The notes beneath the pieces are model-generated. The model was not told the origin of the DNA. It searched no databases and was given only the letters and a program-made list of their open reading frames with translations. A stretch of 36,180 nt of DNA from Intestinirhabdus alba (GTDB taxonomy: Bacteria; Pseudomonadota; Gammaproteobacteria; Enterobacterales; Enterobacteriaceae), in contig NZ_WMJZ01000019.1 of the NCBI RefSeq assembly GCF_009711095.1, forward strand, positions 719 through 36,898, read 5' to 3'. Below are positions 1-9,100 of the stretch, piece by piece (the stretch's first letter is position 1; each line of letters opens with the position of its first letter). A program made the translations under genes and the position numbers.

Positions 1-99
1 TATTGGCTCAATGCCTTTGTCCTTCGCCTCTTTTAGTTTCTGCTGCTTTGCGGTCTGCTCGCGTTCGGCGGCCCGTCCGGCCTGTTTCGCTGAATCCAT
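1..99 (-). CDS. Possible 5' end of an unidentified ORF running off the left edge
   Basis: A leftward reading frame opens with ATG at 99 and stays open for 33 codons to the window edge. It encodes a very hydrophilic, Lys/Gln/Glu/Ala-rich segment (begins MDSAKQAGRAAEREQTAKQQ) that looks like a charged helix. An in-frame TAG lies three codons upstream, so the ATG would be the first possible start. A GGGAGG run touches the ATG directly, which is too close for a good ribosome binding site. It lies 65 bp downstream of yegS on the same strand. I do not recognise it, and it could be non-coding. Confidence 0.25.
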   Translation of the reverse strand, partial: MDSAKQAGRAAEREQTAKQQKLKEAKDKGIEPI

Positions 100-140
100 C
101 CTCCCGCGCTATGGCTGACTCCGCCACCGGCGTTCCGGAT

Positions 141-202
141 CGGCAGTCCGGCGGCAAGCGGCGGCTAGCGCAGCAGCGGGCAGTCCGGCGGCAGGCGGCA
201 GC
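141..202 (-). repeat. Short direct repeat spanning the yegS stop codon
   Basis: A 20-base GC-rich unit ending CCGCCGGACTGCC occurs twice, 37 bases apart: once inside the last codons of yegS and once immediately after the stop, with 19 of 20 bases identical. It looks like a local tandem duplication of the gene's 3' end. No function is evident. Confidence 0.5.
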
Positions 203-1064
203 GCAGCGCCGCCGGCAGGATTTCAATCTTAAACGTCCGGCCGCTTAGCGGTTCACCGTCCAGATTAAAGGTAATGTCATGGGGGGCCTGAATCGTAAAC
301 CAGGAAGAGGCGGCGTCAATGATGTTGGGGTTTTCTTCATCCGGCTTCAGGGTGGAGAGCAGCGCCGGCAGCAGCTCCTCGCCGGTGAAAATCCGCAGCT
401 GCAGCAGGCCGTCGTTAATCAGCGCCTCCGGGCACAGCTGCTGGCCGCCGCCCGCCTGGCGGCCGTTGCCGATGCCGATCGCCAGCGCGTCGCCCTGCCA
501 GTGAAAGTTCTCGCCGTGGATCTCGCAGCGGTCCGGCTTCAGGGCATCCATGCGCATCAGGCCGTGGATCACATAGGAGACGCCACCCAGCGCCGCCTTG
601 AGCTTTTCCGGGGTTTCGCTGGTAATGCGCGTGCCGAAACCGCCCGTCGCCATATTGATAAAGCAGGTTTGATCGTTAACCTTCGCCATATCAATATCAA
701 CGGCGTTGCCGGCGATGGCCAGCTTCAGCGCCTGGTCCAGCGCCTCCGGGATGCCGACGCTGGTGGCAAAATCATTGGCGGTGCCGAGAGGCAGAATGCC
801 GAGGGCGGGTCTCTGCGGGGCGGCGAGCTGTAGCAGCGCGCTGGAGACCTCGTTGACGGTGCCATCCCCGCCGCCGGCGATCACCGTTTCAACGCCGAGC
901 CGCCGGGCTTCCTGCACGTAGCGTGCCGGGTCGCCTTTTTCCCAGGTGATTCGTACGTGGAGCGCCACGCCTTCGTCGCGCAGCAGGGAGACCGCTTCGC
1001 GCAGAGGCTGATTATCAGCGCTTTTGCCATTGAGGATCAGTAAGCTGGCGGGTAAGTGAGCCAT
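165..1064 (-). CDS. yegS: Lipid kinase YegS (diacylglycerol kinase-like)
   Basis: Soluble, membrane-associated lipid kinase of the diacylglycerol-kinase catalytic (DAGK_cat) family; the E. coli protein phosphorylates phosphatidylglycerol in vitro. The 299 residues equal the length of E. coli YegS as I recall it, and the sequence is collinear from the N-terminus ([15 protein letters not shown]) to the C-terminal PPDCPLLR. The nucleotide-binding signature GGGDGTVNE is at residues 64-72, with LGTANDFA further on, both diagnostic of the family. The first ATG is used; a purine run lies upstream, but the GGG next to the ATG is too close to be ideal. It is transcribed alone, away from cyaR, with a candidate promoter at 1103-1132. 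A 20-bp imperfect direct copy of its 3' end lies just past the stop codon. Confidence 0.95.
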   Translation of the reverse strand: MAHLPASLLILNGKSADNQPLREAVSLLRDEGVALHVRITWEKGDPARYVQEARRLGVETVIAGGGDGTVNEVSSALLQLAAPQRPALGILPLGTANDFATSVGIPEALDQALKLAIAGNAVDIDMAKVNDQTCFINMATGGFGTRITSETPEKLKAALGGVSYVIHGLMRMDALKPDRCEIHGENFHWQGDALAIGIGNGRQAGGGQQLCPEALINDGLLQLRIFTGEELLPALLSTLKPDEENPNIIDAASSWFTIQAPHDITFNLDGEPLSGRTFKIEILPAALRCRLPPDCPLLR

Positions 1065-1102
1065 CCCTTTTTTGCCTTTTCTTATGTCGACCTTGTAGCA
1101 AG

Positions 1103-1132
1103 TGTATAGCAGAAAAGCGCCGCAAGGGTCAG
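1103..1132 (-). promoter_or_regulatory. Candidate yegS promoter
   Basis: Extended -10 TGC-TATACA (-10 hexamer at 1103-1108) with a CTGACC -35 at 1127-1132, 18 bases apart. This predicts a start near 1096, about 30 bases before the yegS ATG. Pattern match only. Confidence 0.4.
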
Positions 1133-1305
1133 AACAGGCTGAAATCGCGTGGTTTATGCAGCATAAGGCGCGCGAGCGGCGTAAATTGCGTAATCTGCTT
1201 TTTGGTATATTATTTAACCAGTTGAAATAAAGATTAAATTTTCTTAGTGGCGGTGGAAGAGAGGTGAAAAAGGCGGCCGGAGCCGCGTTTTAGCGGCAGA
1301 ATGGC

Positions 1306-1342
1306 AAAAAAATAAGCCTGCGTAAGGGAGATTACGCAGGCT
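1306..1342 (-). terminator. Rho-independent terminator of cyaR
   Basis: Perfect 11-bp inverted repeat (1315-1325 with 1332-1342), a six-base loop and a run of seven T on the minus strand at 1306-1312. It forms the 3' end of CyaR, the usual Hfq-binding arrangement. Confidence 0.92.
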
Positions 1343-1391
1343 AAGGAGGTGGTTCCTGGTACAACAGCATTTATGGGTTATGTTTTTCAGC
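1306..1391 (-). ncRNA. cyaR: Small RNA CyaR (RyeE)
   Basis: Hfq-dependent trans-acting sRNA that base-pairs with mRNAs such as ompX, luxS, nadE and yqaE. The leftward sequence matches my memory of E. coli CyaR along its length: the 5' end GCTGAAAAACATAACCC, the central anti-SD segment ACCAGGAACCACCTCC, and an 11-bp terminator stem (AGCCTGCGTAA with its complement, 1315-1342) followed by U7. At 86 nt it is within a base or so of the E. coli RNA. It sits between yegS and trhP, the same neighbourhood as in K-12. A CRP-like site lies about 42 bases upstream of the predicted start. Confidence 0.95.
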
Positions 1392-1397
1392 GGGTTA

Positions 1398-1441
1398 GAT
1401 CATAAACCTAATCGCTGAAGCGGTTTGTGATCGATTTCTAA
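1398..1441 (-). promoter_or_regulatory. cyaR promoter with CRP site
   Basis: Read leftward, a TATGAT -10 element lies seven bases before the predicted G start at 1391, with no good -35 hexamer. Upstream is TTAGA-N6-TCACA (1426-1441), a CRP-type dyad with one perfect and one 3/5 half-site, centred about 42 bases before the start. This is the spacing of a class II CRP-activated promoter, and E. coli cyaR is known to be CRP-dependent. Confidence 0.75.
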
Positions 1442-1476
1442 GAATCTTCCGGCCGCGAGAAAATAACCCGTATTAC

Positions 1477-2838
1477 CTATTTACCGTGGGGATTGCGCGT
1501 AGATTCGCCGGAAAAATTACGCATAAGCAGTGCATAATCCAGCGTCAGATCCGCCGGCACGGGGATCCATACCGTATAGCCGTCGCCGGGGGCCACCGGC
1601 ATCGCTTCGCCCTTGGCGTTTTCCATCCGCTCCAGGGTGAAATTGACGTTTCCCTGCGGGGTCATCAGCTCCAGGCTGTCGCCGAGGGAGAATTTATTTT
1701 TCACGGCCACGGCGGCAAGCTCGCCCTGGCGCTCGCCGGTAAATTCCCCAACGAACTGCTGGCGTTCGGAGACCGAGTAGCCGTACTCGTAGTTCTGGTA
1801 GTCGTCATGAGTGTGGCGGCGCAGGAAACCTTCGGTATAGCCACGGTGCGCCAGCCCTTCCAGGGTGTCCAGCAGCTGCGGATCGAACGGCCGGCCCGCG
1901 GCGGCGTCGTCAATCGCCCTGCGGTAAACCTGGGCGGTGCGCGCGCAGTAGTAGAAGGACTTGGTGCGGCCCTCGATCTTCAGCGAATGGACGCCCATGC
2001 GGGTCAGCCGCTCGACGTGGGCGATGGCGCGCAGATCTTTGGAGTTCATAATGTAGGTGCCGTGCTCATCTTCGAACGCGGTCATATATTCGCCGGGCCG
2101 CTGGGCCTCTTCGATCATAAACACCTTGTCGGTCGGGGCACCGATGCCCAGCGTCGGCTCCACGTTCTGCACCGGAATCGGCTCATACTTGTGAACGATA
2201 TTGCCCACCTCGTCCTCTTTGCCCTCCTGCACCTTGTACTCCCAGCGGCAGGCGTTGGTGCAGGTGCCCTGGTTCGGGTCGCGTTTGTTGATGTAGCCGG
2301 AGAGCAGACAGCGGCCGGAGTAGGCCATGCACAGCGCGCCGTGAACGAAGATCTCAATCTCCATTTCCGGCACCTGGCGGCGGATCTCCTCAATCTCCTC
2401 CAGCGACAGCTCGCGGGAGAGGATGACGCGGGTCAGCCCCATCTGCTGCCAGAATTTCACCGTCGCCCAGTTGACGGCGTTGGCCTGCACCGACAGATGG
2501 ATCGGCATATGCGGAAAGTGCTCGCGCACCAGCATAATCAGGCCAGGGTCGGACATAATCAGCGCATCCGGCCCCATGTCCACCACCGGCTGCAGATCGC
2601 GAATAAAGGTTTTCAGCTTGGCGTTATGCGGCGCGATATTCACCACCACGTAGAATTTTTTACCCAGCTGGTGGGCTTCGTTAATGCCGAGCTGCAGGTT
2701 TTCGTGGTTGAATTCGTTATTGCGCACGCGCAGGGAGTAGCGCGGCTGGCCGGCATAGACGGCGTCTGCGCCATAGGCAAAGGCGTAACGCATATTTTTC
2801 AGCGTTCCCGCCGGGGAGAGGAGTTCCGGTTTAAACAT
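1477..2838 (-). CDS. trhP: tRNA 5-hydroxyuridine synthase TrhP (YegQ), U32 peptidase family
   Basis: Prephenate-dependent tRNA hydroxylation protein that helps form 5-hydroxyuridine at wobble position 34, the precursor of cmo5U. Its 453 residues equal E. coli YegQ, and the sequence is collinear from MFKPELLSPAGTLKNMRYAF to TRNPHGK. The U32-family signature EIFVHGALCMAYSGRC is present, and four cysteines (170, 177, 193, 197) fit the cluster-binding set expected for this family. The C-terminal domain is also present. It is monocistronic here, with its own promoter (2920-2948) and a leader containing two GC-rich hairpins. There is no sign of damage or transfer. Confidence 0.96.
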   Translation of the reverse strand: MFKPELLSPAGTLKNMRYAFAYGADAVYAGQPRYSLRVRNNEFNHENLQLGINEAHQLGKKFYVVVNIAPHNAKLKTFIRDLQPVVDMGPDALIMSDPGLIMLVREHFPHMPIHLSVQANAVNWATVKFWQQMGLTRVILSRELSLEEIEEIRRQVPEMEIEIFVHGALCMAYSGRCLLSGYINKRDPNQGTCTNACRWEYKVQEGKEDEVGNIVHKYEPIPVQNVEPTLGIGAPTDKVFMIEEAQRPGEYMTAFEDEHGTYIMNSKDLRAIAHVERLTRMGVHSLKIEGRTKSFYYCARTAQVYRRAIDDAAAGRPFDPQLLDTLEGLAHRGYTEGFLRRHTHDDYQNYEYGYSVSERQQFVGEFTGERQGELAAVAVKNKFSLGDSLELMTPQGNVNFTLERMENAKGEAMPVAPGDGYTVWIPVPADLTLDYALLMRNFSGESTRNPHGK

Positions 2839-2867
2839 CGTTTTCTCGTTCTGATAACAGGTCAGAT

Positions 2868-2919
2868 CCGCTTCAGCGGCTGAAGCGGTTGGGGGCGTGC
2901 CCGCACGTTAAGGGCGGGC
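2868..2919 (-). promoter_or_regulatory. Two GC-rich hairpins in the trhP leader
   Basis: Within the predicted 5' UTR there is a perfect 10-bp palindrome with a one-base centre (2868-2888, arms CCGCTTCAGC/GCTGAAGCGG). A second inverted repeat (2899-2919, GCCCGC/GCGGGC) lies further upstream. Both are in the transcribed leader if the promoter at 2920-2948 is correct. No riboswitch family is recognised. Confidence 0.5.
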
Positions 2920-2948
2920 ATTGTAGCGCCGGGAAAGGAAACCGTAAA
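2920..2948 (-). promoter_or_regulatory. Candidate trhP promoter
   Basis: TTTACG (2943-2948), a 17-base spacer and TACAAT (2920-2925) on the minus strand, predicting a start near 2913 and a leader of about 75 bases. Good hexamer match; inferred only. Confidence 0.5.
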
Positions 2949-3143
2949 CCATCAGCCTTAGCGCCTGGCCCACCAGGGGCTATTGTCGCAGGCAGTTTCA
3001 ACACGGACAGCGCGCAGAAACCAGAACGTACACCGGTAGATGAGAATGATTCGCGAAGCTCCCCCCCGGAGGGTCGCCCTTGGGGACCTTCAAAACGCGA
3101 TGCGTTTTGCGCGGATACCGCCGGGTGCAAAATGGCCCGGCTC
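2949..3143. other. Intergenic stretch between the bae/mdt operon and trhP
   Basis: No credible gene. It holds a C7 run (3061-3067), the tandem hairpins at 3091-3141 and unremarkable mixed-GC sequence. A 105-codon leftward frame crosses it, but that frame runs through the trhP promoter and into the end of the neighbouring gene, so I do not call it. Confidence 0.5.
3091..3141 (-). terminator. Tandem hairpins just after the TPR gene (possible operon end)
   Basis: Two bases past the stop codon lies a 6-bp GC stem (GCCGGG/CCCGGC, 3120-3141, ten-base loop), then a perfect 8-bp hairpin with a three-base loop (3091-3109, CAAAACGC/GCGTTTTG). There is no clean T-tract, so this may stabilise a 3' end and not act as an intrinsic terminator. 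Confidence 0.35.
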
Positions 3144-3863
3144 TTAGTCAACGCGCAGATAGCGGCCGTCTGCGCGGACGTTGTGGCCAAAACCGCACTC
3201 CCAGGAATCGCCAGTCCCGGCGGCGTCTACCGCTTCGGGTGAAAAGGTCAATGAAATATCGCAGTGAATAGCGTTATCTTCGCGGATCGCCACGACGCCC
3301 TGATTGTTTTTCAGGGTGACCTTTTCTGAGAATTCGCCCATGTTCGGCCCGTAATACACCCCCATCAGGCCGAAGTAGTAGCCCTGAAAGTCCACCTGAT
3401 AGTCCGTTTTTTGTCCGACAGGCTTCACCGTTAAGGTAGACCAGCTGGCCTGCCCCGCGTAGCGCCAGTATTCGCCCGCCGGGGAGGCTGGTTTCGCCAG
3501 GGCGGCCAGCTGATTTTTAATCAGTCCAAGGTTGTAGAGGGATCGGCGATCGTCAGGGCGGATCGACAGCCACGCCCTGGCCCGACGCCAGTCGCCCTCG
3601 CGTATCCAGGTCAGGGCGACGTTGTTATAGGCGGTGGCGATGGCGTTATCATCAAGCCCGCACCCCTCGCTCCATCGTACCTGCTGCTCAAAGGCTTCGC
3701 GCGCTTTGTCGTAGCGTTTGGCCTTGTACCATTTTTCCCCCTGGCTGGCGTAGAGGGAGATTTTTGCGCAGTCGGCCTCTATCTGCTGCTGGGAGATTTC
3801 GGCACGGGCGAAGCCCGAAGCCAGCACTAACAGCCAGGCGCTGCGGTGGAAGTCCATTTTCAT
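3144..3863 (-). CDS. Exported TPR-like protein of unknown function, last gene of the mdtABC-baeSR operon
   Basis: 239 residues from ATG 3863. This start is chosen because AAGGA sits eight bases upstream and a signal peptide begins there (WLLVLASGFARA, likely cleavage after residue 21); the longer frame starting at 3965 would overlap baeR. The mature part has helix pairs at about residues 35-62 and 72-100 that resemble tetratricopeptide repeats (KWYKAKRYDKAREAFEQQ; AYNNVALTWIREGDWRRARA), then a beta-rich C-terminal half. Four cysteines (32, 68, 201, 223) could form two disulfides, in keeping with the periplasm. It follows baeR by 22 bases on the same strand with no terminator between, so it is probably co-transcribed and under BaeR control. 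K-12 has yegP in the corresponding area. Function unknown. Confidence 0.8.
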   Translation of the reverse strand: MKMDFHRSAWLLVLASGFARAEISQQQIEADCAKISLYASQGEKWYKAKRYDKAREAFEQQVRWSEGCGLDDNAIATAYNNVALTWIREGDWRRARAWLSIRPDDRRSLYNLGLIKNQLAALAKPASPAGEYWRYAGQASWSTLTVKPVGQKTDYQVDFQGYYFGLMGVYYGPNMGEFSEKVTLKNNQGVVAIREDNAIHCDISLTFSPEAVDAAGTGDSWECGFGHNVRADGRYLRVD

Positions 3864-3885
3864 ATCGGTGTCCTTGAGTAAAAAG

Positions 3886-4608
3886 TTAAACAATCCGGCA
3901 GGCGTCCGCCTCCCAGCGATAGCCCACGCCGTACACCGCGCGGATAAACGATGGCTCTTCGTCAAGAGACTCCAGCTTGCGGCGCAGGTTTTTAATATGG
4001 CTGTCGATGGTGCGATCGGTGACCACCCGGTAGTCGTCGTAAAGGTGGTTCAGCAGCTGCTCGCGGGAGAACACTTTTCCCGGCTCCTGGGAGAGCGTCT
4101 TAAGCAGGCGGAACTCCGCCGGCGTCAGATCGAGGGTTTTGCCGCGCCAGGAGGCCTGGAAGCGGCCTTCGTCGACGATCAGCGGGCTTTCGGCGTCCAG
4201 CTGCTGCAGCTCGCGCTGGGGGCGGCAGCGGCGCAGAATGGTTTTGACCCGCGCCACCACCTCGCGCGGGCTGTAGGGCTTGCAGATATAGTCATCCGCG
4301 CCGATCTCCAGCCCCAGCAGGCGGTCGATCTCTTCGATTTTCGCCGTCACCATCACCACCGGCACCTCGGAAAAGCGGCGGATCTCCCGGCACAGGGTCA
4401 GGCCGTCGGTGCCCGGCAGCATCAGATCCAGCAGGATCAGATCCGGCGGCGTCTGGCGCACGTACGCCAGCACCTTATCGCCGTGGTCGAGCAGCGTCGG
4501 GGCGTAGCCCGCGGCGCGCAGATAGTCGATCAGCAGCTGTCCCAGCTTCGGCTCGTCCTCAACGATTAAAATGCGCGGCGTGTTTTCATCAATCGGTAGC
4601 TCAGTCAT
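3886..4608 (-). CDS. baeR: Response regulator BaeR
   Basis: OmpR/PhoB-type response regulator of the BaeSR envelope-stress system; it activates mdtABCD, acrD and spy in E. coli. The 240 residues comprise a receiver domain at about 10-125, with acidic pocket E17/D18, phospho-acceptor D61 in [10 protein letters not shown] and the conserved lysine in [11 protein letters not shown] winged-helix DNA-binding domain follows, ending [14 protein letters not shown]. The start ATG overlaps the baeS stop by four bases (ATGA), so translation is likely coupled. It is intact and collinear with the E. coli protein. Confidence 0.96.
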   Translation of the reverse strand: MTELPIDENTPRILIVEDEPKLGQLLIDYLRAAGYAPTLLDHGDKVLAYVRQTPPDLILLDLMLPGTDGLTLCREIRRFSEVPVVMVTAKIEEIDRLLGLEIGADDYICKPYSPREVVARVKTILRRCRPQRELQQLDAESPLIVDEGRFQASWRGKTLDLTPAEFRLLKTLSQEPGKVFSREQLLNHLYDDYRVVTDRTIDSHIKNLRRKLESLDEEPSFIRAVYGVGYRWEADACRIV

Positions 4609-6008
4609 ACGTCTCTCTGTAAATCGCGTTCCAGCGGAAGGTCTACGGTAATGCTAACCCCGCCGGAAGGGGAATGGGTAGCCTGAATGCGGCCGTTATG
4701 CGCCTGCACGATGTTGAGGCAAATGGCCAGCCCCAGGCCGGAGCCGCCGCTGGCGCGGCTGCGGGAGCCTTCGGCCCGGTAAAAACGGTCAAACAGCTTT
4801 GCCAGCTGCTCGTCGCTGACGCCGGGGGCGCTGTCGGCAAAGGTCAGCGAAACCGAGCGGTCGCGCCGCCCGGCGGAGATATGCAGGCCGCCGCCGCTGT
4901 CGGTATAGCGCAGGCTGTTCTCCAGCAAGTTATTAAACAGCTGCATCAGGCGATCCTTATCACCAAATATGCGGAGGCTGTCCGGCAGCGAAAGCTGCAG
5001 CGACAGCCCGCGGCTGGCGAAGCGCTCGCGGAAGGCACCGGCCGCCACCTCCAGCAGCGGGATCAGATCGACGTCACTTTTCTGGTAGGCCAGCGCTCCC
5101 TCATCGGACATCGACAGCTGGTGCAGATCCTCCACCAGCTTGGTCAGGGTGCCCACCTCCGCCTGCAACGAAGCCACCGACTCCGGGGTGAACTGGCGCA
5201 CGCCGTCCTGAATCGCCTCCAGCTCACCGCGCAGCACCGCCAGCGGCGTGCGCAGCTCGTGGGAGATATCGGCCATAAAGTCGCGGCGCATCTGCTGATT
5301 TTTTTCCAGCGTGCTGGCCAGCTGGTTGAAGTCCTGCGCCAGCCTGCCCAGCTCGTCGGTACTGGAGGCGGCGACGCGGGCGGTAAAGTCGCCCGCCGCC
5401 AGCCGGTGGGTGCCGTCCACCAGCCTTTTGACCGGAGCCAGCAGGCCGCGCGCCAGCGGGAAGGTCGCCAGCGCCGCCAGCAGGGTGGAGAGGGCGACGA
5501 TAAGCCAGCTGGCCCGCCGCTGCTGCTTGTCGAAATTGATATCGGTGTTGCGCGTCAGGCGCTCCACCGGCGAGGCGATCACCGCGCCCACCTCGGCACC
5601 GTTGACGCTAATGGCCCGCCGGGTGCCGTCTCTGGGCACCGGGCCGCGCGGGCCGACCAGCACCCTGGCGCGCTGATCCACCACCCAGAACTGCGTGCGC
5701 CAGCCGTGGGGCGGCATGCCGGGGCCGGGCTTATCGTCGTCGTTGTCATGCTCAAAGGAGCGCAGGATCTGAAACACAAAGCGCTCGTTGTTGCGCAGAA
5801 AGCGCCAGTCGCCGTGCAGGGCGTACTGTTCGCCGAGGGCGTCCCCGAGCATCGTCAGCCGCTGCTCGTTGCCGTGCTTGATGTAGTCAATAAAACCGCG
5901 TTCGAAGCTGAGGCGCACGGCCCAGTGCATACTGATCAACAGCACAATGCAGGTGGCGAAAATCGCCAGAAACAGTTTACCGGTAATACCGGGCCGCCAG
6001 AGCGTCAT
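4605..6008 (-). CDS. baeS: Sensor histidine kinase BaeS
   Basis: Inner-membrane sensor kinase paired with BaeR, responding to envelope stress such as indole, tannin, flavonoids and excess metals. Of 467 residues, TM1 is at about 11-30, followed by a periplasmic sensor segment at about 31-166 with an unusual [15 protein letters not shown] stretch. TM2 is at about 167-187, the HAMP domain at about 188-240, the H-box [19 protein letters not shown] has His250, and N, F and G boxes form the ATPase domain ([14 protein letters not shown]). The ATG overlaps the stop of the mdtD remnant by four bases, the junction expected with an intact mdtD, so the large upstream deletion has left the baeS start context untouched. 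Confidence 0.96.
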   Translation of the reverse strand: MTLWRPGITGKLFLAIFATCIVLLISMHWAVRLSFERGFIDYIKHGNEQRLTMLGDALGEQYALHGDWRFLRNNERFVFQILRSFEHDNDDDKPGPGMPPHGWRTQFWVVDQRARVLVGPRGPVPRDGTRRAISVNGAEVGAVIASPVERLTRNTDINFDKQQRRASWLIVALSTLLAALATFPLARGLLAPVKRLVDGTHRLAAGDFTARVAASSTDELGRLAQDFNQLASTLEKNQQMRRDFMADISHELRTPLAVLRGELEAIQDGVRQFTPESVASLQAEVGTLTKLVEDLHQLSMSDEGALAYQKSDVDLIPLLEVAAGAFRERFASRGLSLQLSLPDSLRIFGDKDRLMQLFNNLLENSLRYTDSGGGLHISAGRRDRSVSLTFADSAPGVSDEQLAKLFDRFYRAEGSRSRASGGSGLGLAICLNIVQAHNGRIQATHSPSGGVSITVDLPLERDLQRDV

Positions 6009-6169
6009 CGGGATCTCCTTGTGCGCCGCCGGAGGACGGCGTTTTGCTGCGTATCGTCAGGAACGCGGATAAAAATCAGGGCCGGCAGGGCGATAACCCG
6101 CGCCTGCATAAAGAAGCCGAGCGCCACGAGCCACAGCGGCCAGCGGGTGGCGTCAGGAAGCTTCGTCAT
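6005..6169 (-). pseudogene. mdtD: mdtD remnant: in-frame internal deletion of the MFS transporter gene
   Basis: Between mdtC and baeS, where E. coli has the 471-residue major-facilitator protein MdtD, only 54 codons plus a stop remain. Residues 1-22 match the MdtD N-terminus ([20 protein letters not shown], against [20 protein letters not shown] in E. coli). They run straight into its C-terminus (VIALPALIFIRVPDDTQQNA, against IIALPAFIFARVPNDTHQNV). About 415 codons covering nearly all transmembrane helices are gone, with the frame kept. The ATG overlaps the mdtC stop by four bases and the TGA overlaps the baeS start by four bases. A transporter function is lost; a short membrane peptide could still be made. 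Confidence 0.93.
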
Positions 6170-9100
6170 TGCGCGACGACCGGTTTGTTACGCGAAAAGC
6201 GCAGCCGCAGGCGGTCGAAAAAGAGATAGACCACCGGGGTGGTGTAGAGCGTCAGCAACTGACTCATCGCCAGGCCGCCGACGATGGCAATCCCCAGCGG
6301 CCGGCGCAGCTCTGCGCCGTCCCCCGCCGAGATGACCAGCGGCAGCGCGCCAAACAGCGCCGCCAGGGTGGTCATCAGAATCGGGCGAAAGCGCAGCAGG
6401 CAGGCCTGAAAGATCGCCTCTTCCGGCGTCAGGTCGCCGTTTCTCTGCGCCTCCAGCGCAAAATCGACCATCATAATGGCGTTTTTCTTGACGATGCCGA
6501 TGAGCAGCATGATGCCAATCAGGGCGATCAGGCTGAACGGGGCACCGAACAGCTCCAGCGCCAGCAGCGCGCCGACTCCCGCCGAGGGGAGGGTGGAGAG
6601 GATCGTCAGCGGGTGGATGTAGCTCTCATACAGCACCCCGAGCACGATGTAGACCGTGGCGATGGCGGCAATAATCAGCATCACCTGCGAGTTCATCGTC
6701 TCCTGGAACACCTGGGCGGTGCCGGCAAAGCTGCCGCGCACGGTGGGAGGCACGCCCAGCCGGGTCATCTCCCGGCCGATGGCCTCGCTGGCCTCCGAGA
6801 GCGAGGTGCCGGTGGGCAGGTTAAAGGACACCGTGGATGCCGCCGACAGGCCCTGGTGGTTGACCGACAGCGGGGCGTTCGCCGGCCGCCACTTCGCAAA
6901 ATAAGAGAGCGGGATCGGCTTACCCTCGCCGTTAATCACGAACATTTTATCCAGCGCGCTGATGTCCTGGGTGTAGCGCGGATCGACCTCCATCACCACC
7001 TTGTACTGGTTCATTGGCTGGTAAATGGTGGAGATTTGCCGCTGGCCGAAGGCGTTGTTCAGCAGGCTGTTGGCCGCCTGTACGTCGATGCCCAGCCGCG
7101 CCATGGTCTCACGATCGTAAACCAGGCTCATCTCCGCGCCGTTGTCCTGCTGGTCCGAGTTGACGTCCGCCAGCTGCGGCAGGGCCGCCAGCCCCTTGCG
7201 GATCTTCGGCTCCCATTCGCGCAGGGCCGCCAGGTCGTCGGAGAGGAGGGTGTACTGATAGCTGGCGTTGGACTGGCGTCCGCCGACGCGAATATCCTGT
7301 ACCGCCATCAGAAACAGGCTGGCACCCGGCTCCTTCGCCAGCTTGCCGCGCAGCCGGTCGATAATCTGCTGGGCGCTTTCTTTACGCTCGCTGCGCGGCT
7401 TCAGGGCAATAAACATCATTCCGCTGTTGACCCGGGAGCCGCCGGTGAAGCCGGTGACGTTGTCCACCGCCGGATCGTCGCGGATGATCCGCATAAAATC
7501 CTGCAGCTTGCCGCGCATCGCCTGGAAGGAGATGCTCTGATCCGCCTGAATGCCGCCCATCAGCGCCCCGGTGTCCTGCTCCGGGAAGAAGGTTTTTGGG
7601 ATCGAGATATAGAGCCAGACGTTGAGGGCGATGGTGGCCAGCAGCACCGCCCCCACCGGTCGGGTATGCCTCAGCGCCCACTTCAGGGATCTGGCGTAAC
7701 CCCGCTGCAGGGCGACCAGCAGCCGGCCAAAGCCCCGGTTGCGCTTCTGTGCGCGGGGGCGGGCGGATTTCAGCATCCAGCCGCACATCATCGGCGTCAG
7801 GGTGAGCGACACCAGCAGCGAAATGCCGATCGCCACCGACAGGGTGACGGCGAATTCGCGCAGCAGCCTGCCCGGCAGCCCGCCCATCAGCAGCAGCGGC
7901 AGGAAGACCGCCACCAGCGACAGGCTCATGGAGAGCACGGTAAACCCCACCTCCCGGGTGCCCTGCAGCGCCGCCTGCAGTGGCTTCATGCCCGCTTCGA
8001 GGTGGCGGGCGATGTTTTCCAGCACCACGATGGCGTCATCGACCACAAAGCCGGTGGCGATGGTCAGGGCCATCAGCGACAGGTTGTTCAGGCTGAAGCC
8101 GCACAGGTACATCGCCGCGAAGGTGCCGATCAGCGAAACCGGCACCGCCACCGCCGGGATCAGGGTGGCGCGGCCGGAGCGCAGGAACAGAAAGACCACC
8201 AGGATCACCAGCGCCACGGAGATGGCCAGCGTCTGCTCCACCTCCGCCAGCGAGGCGCGGATGGTGGGGGAGCGGTCCTGGGCTATCTGCAGATTGATGG
8301 CCGCCGGAATGGTGGCCTGCAGCTCCGGCAGCCTGGCCCTGATGGCGTCCACCGTCTCGATGATGTTGGCCTCCGGCAGCTTGCGGATCATTAGCAGGAT
8401 CGCCGGCCTGGCGTTGGTCATCCCGGCGTTGCGCACGTCCTGCACCGAGTCGGTGACCGTGGCGACGTCGCCGAGGCGCACCGCGCCGCCGTTGCGGTAG
8501 TGGATCACCAGCGGCCGGTACTCCGCCGCGGTTTTCAGCTCGTCGTTGGTCTGGATCTGCCAGCGGCGGGTGCTGTCCTCCAGCGCCCCCTGCGGCCGGC
8601 GCACGTTGGCGTTGCTGATGGCGGTGTGCACGTCGTCGAGCGACACCCCCTGGTTAAACAGCGCCTGCGGGTTCAGCCCCACGCGCACCGCGGGCAGCGA
8701 GCTGCCGCCGACGTCCACGTCGCCCACCCCGTCGATCTGGGCGATGGTCTGCGCCAGCTGGGTGGAGGCGAAATCGTACAGCTCCCCCTGGGTGTAGCTC
8801 TCCGAGGTCAGGGTCAGGATCATAATCGGCGCATCGGAGGGGTTGGCTTTGCGGTAAGTCGGACGGCCCGGCATTCCGCTTGGCAGCAGGCTCTGGGCGG
8901 CGTTGATCGCCGCCTGCACGTCGCGCGCCGCGCCGTTGATATCGCGATCGAAGTTAAACAGCAAAATGATGCGCGTGCTGCCCAGCGAGCTGCTGGAGGT
9001 CATCTCGCTGACGCCGGCAATGCGCCCCAGCGCGCGCTCCAGTGGGGTCGCCACCGAGGAGGCCATCGTCTCCGGCGACGCGCCGGGCAGGGAGGCGCTG

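Noticed and set aside
1486-2883. 465-codon rightward frame opposite trhP
   Set aside because: It is the antisense shadow of a GC-rich gene that matches YegQ over its full length; it has no recognisable motifs.
2873-3190. 105-codon leftward frame between trhP and the TPR gene
   Set aside because: It covers the trhP promoter and leader hairpins, overlaps the end of the TPR gene in another frame, and has no ribosome site or recognisable domain.
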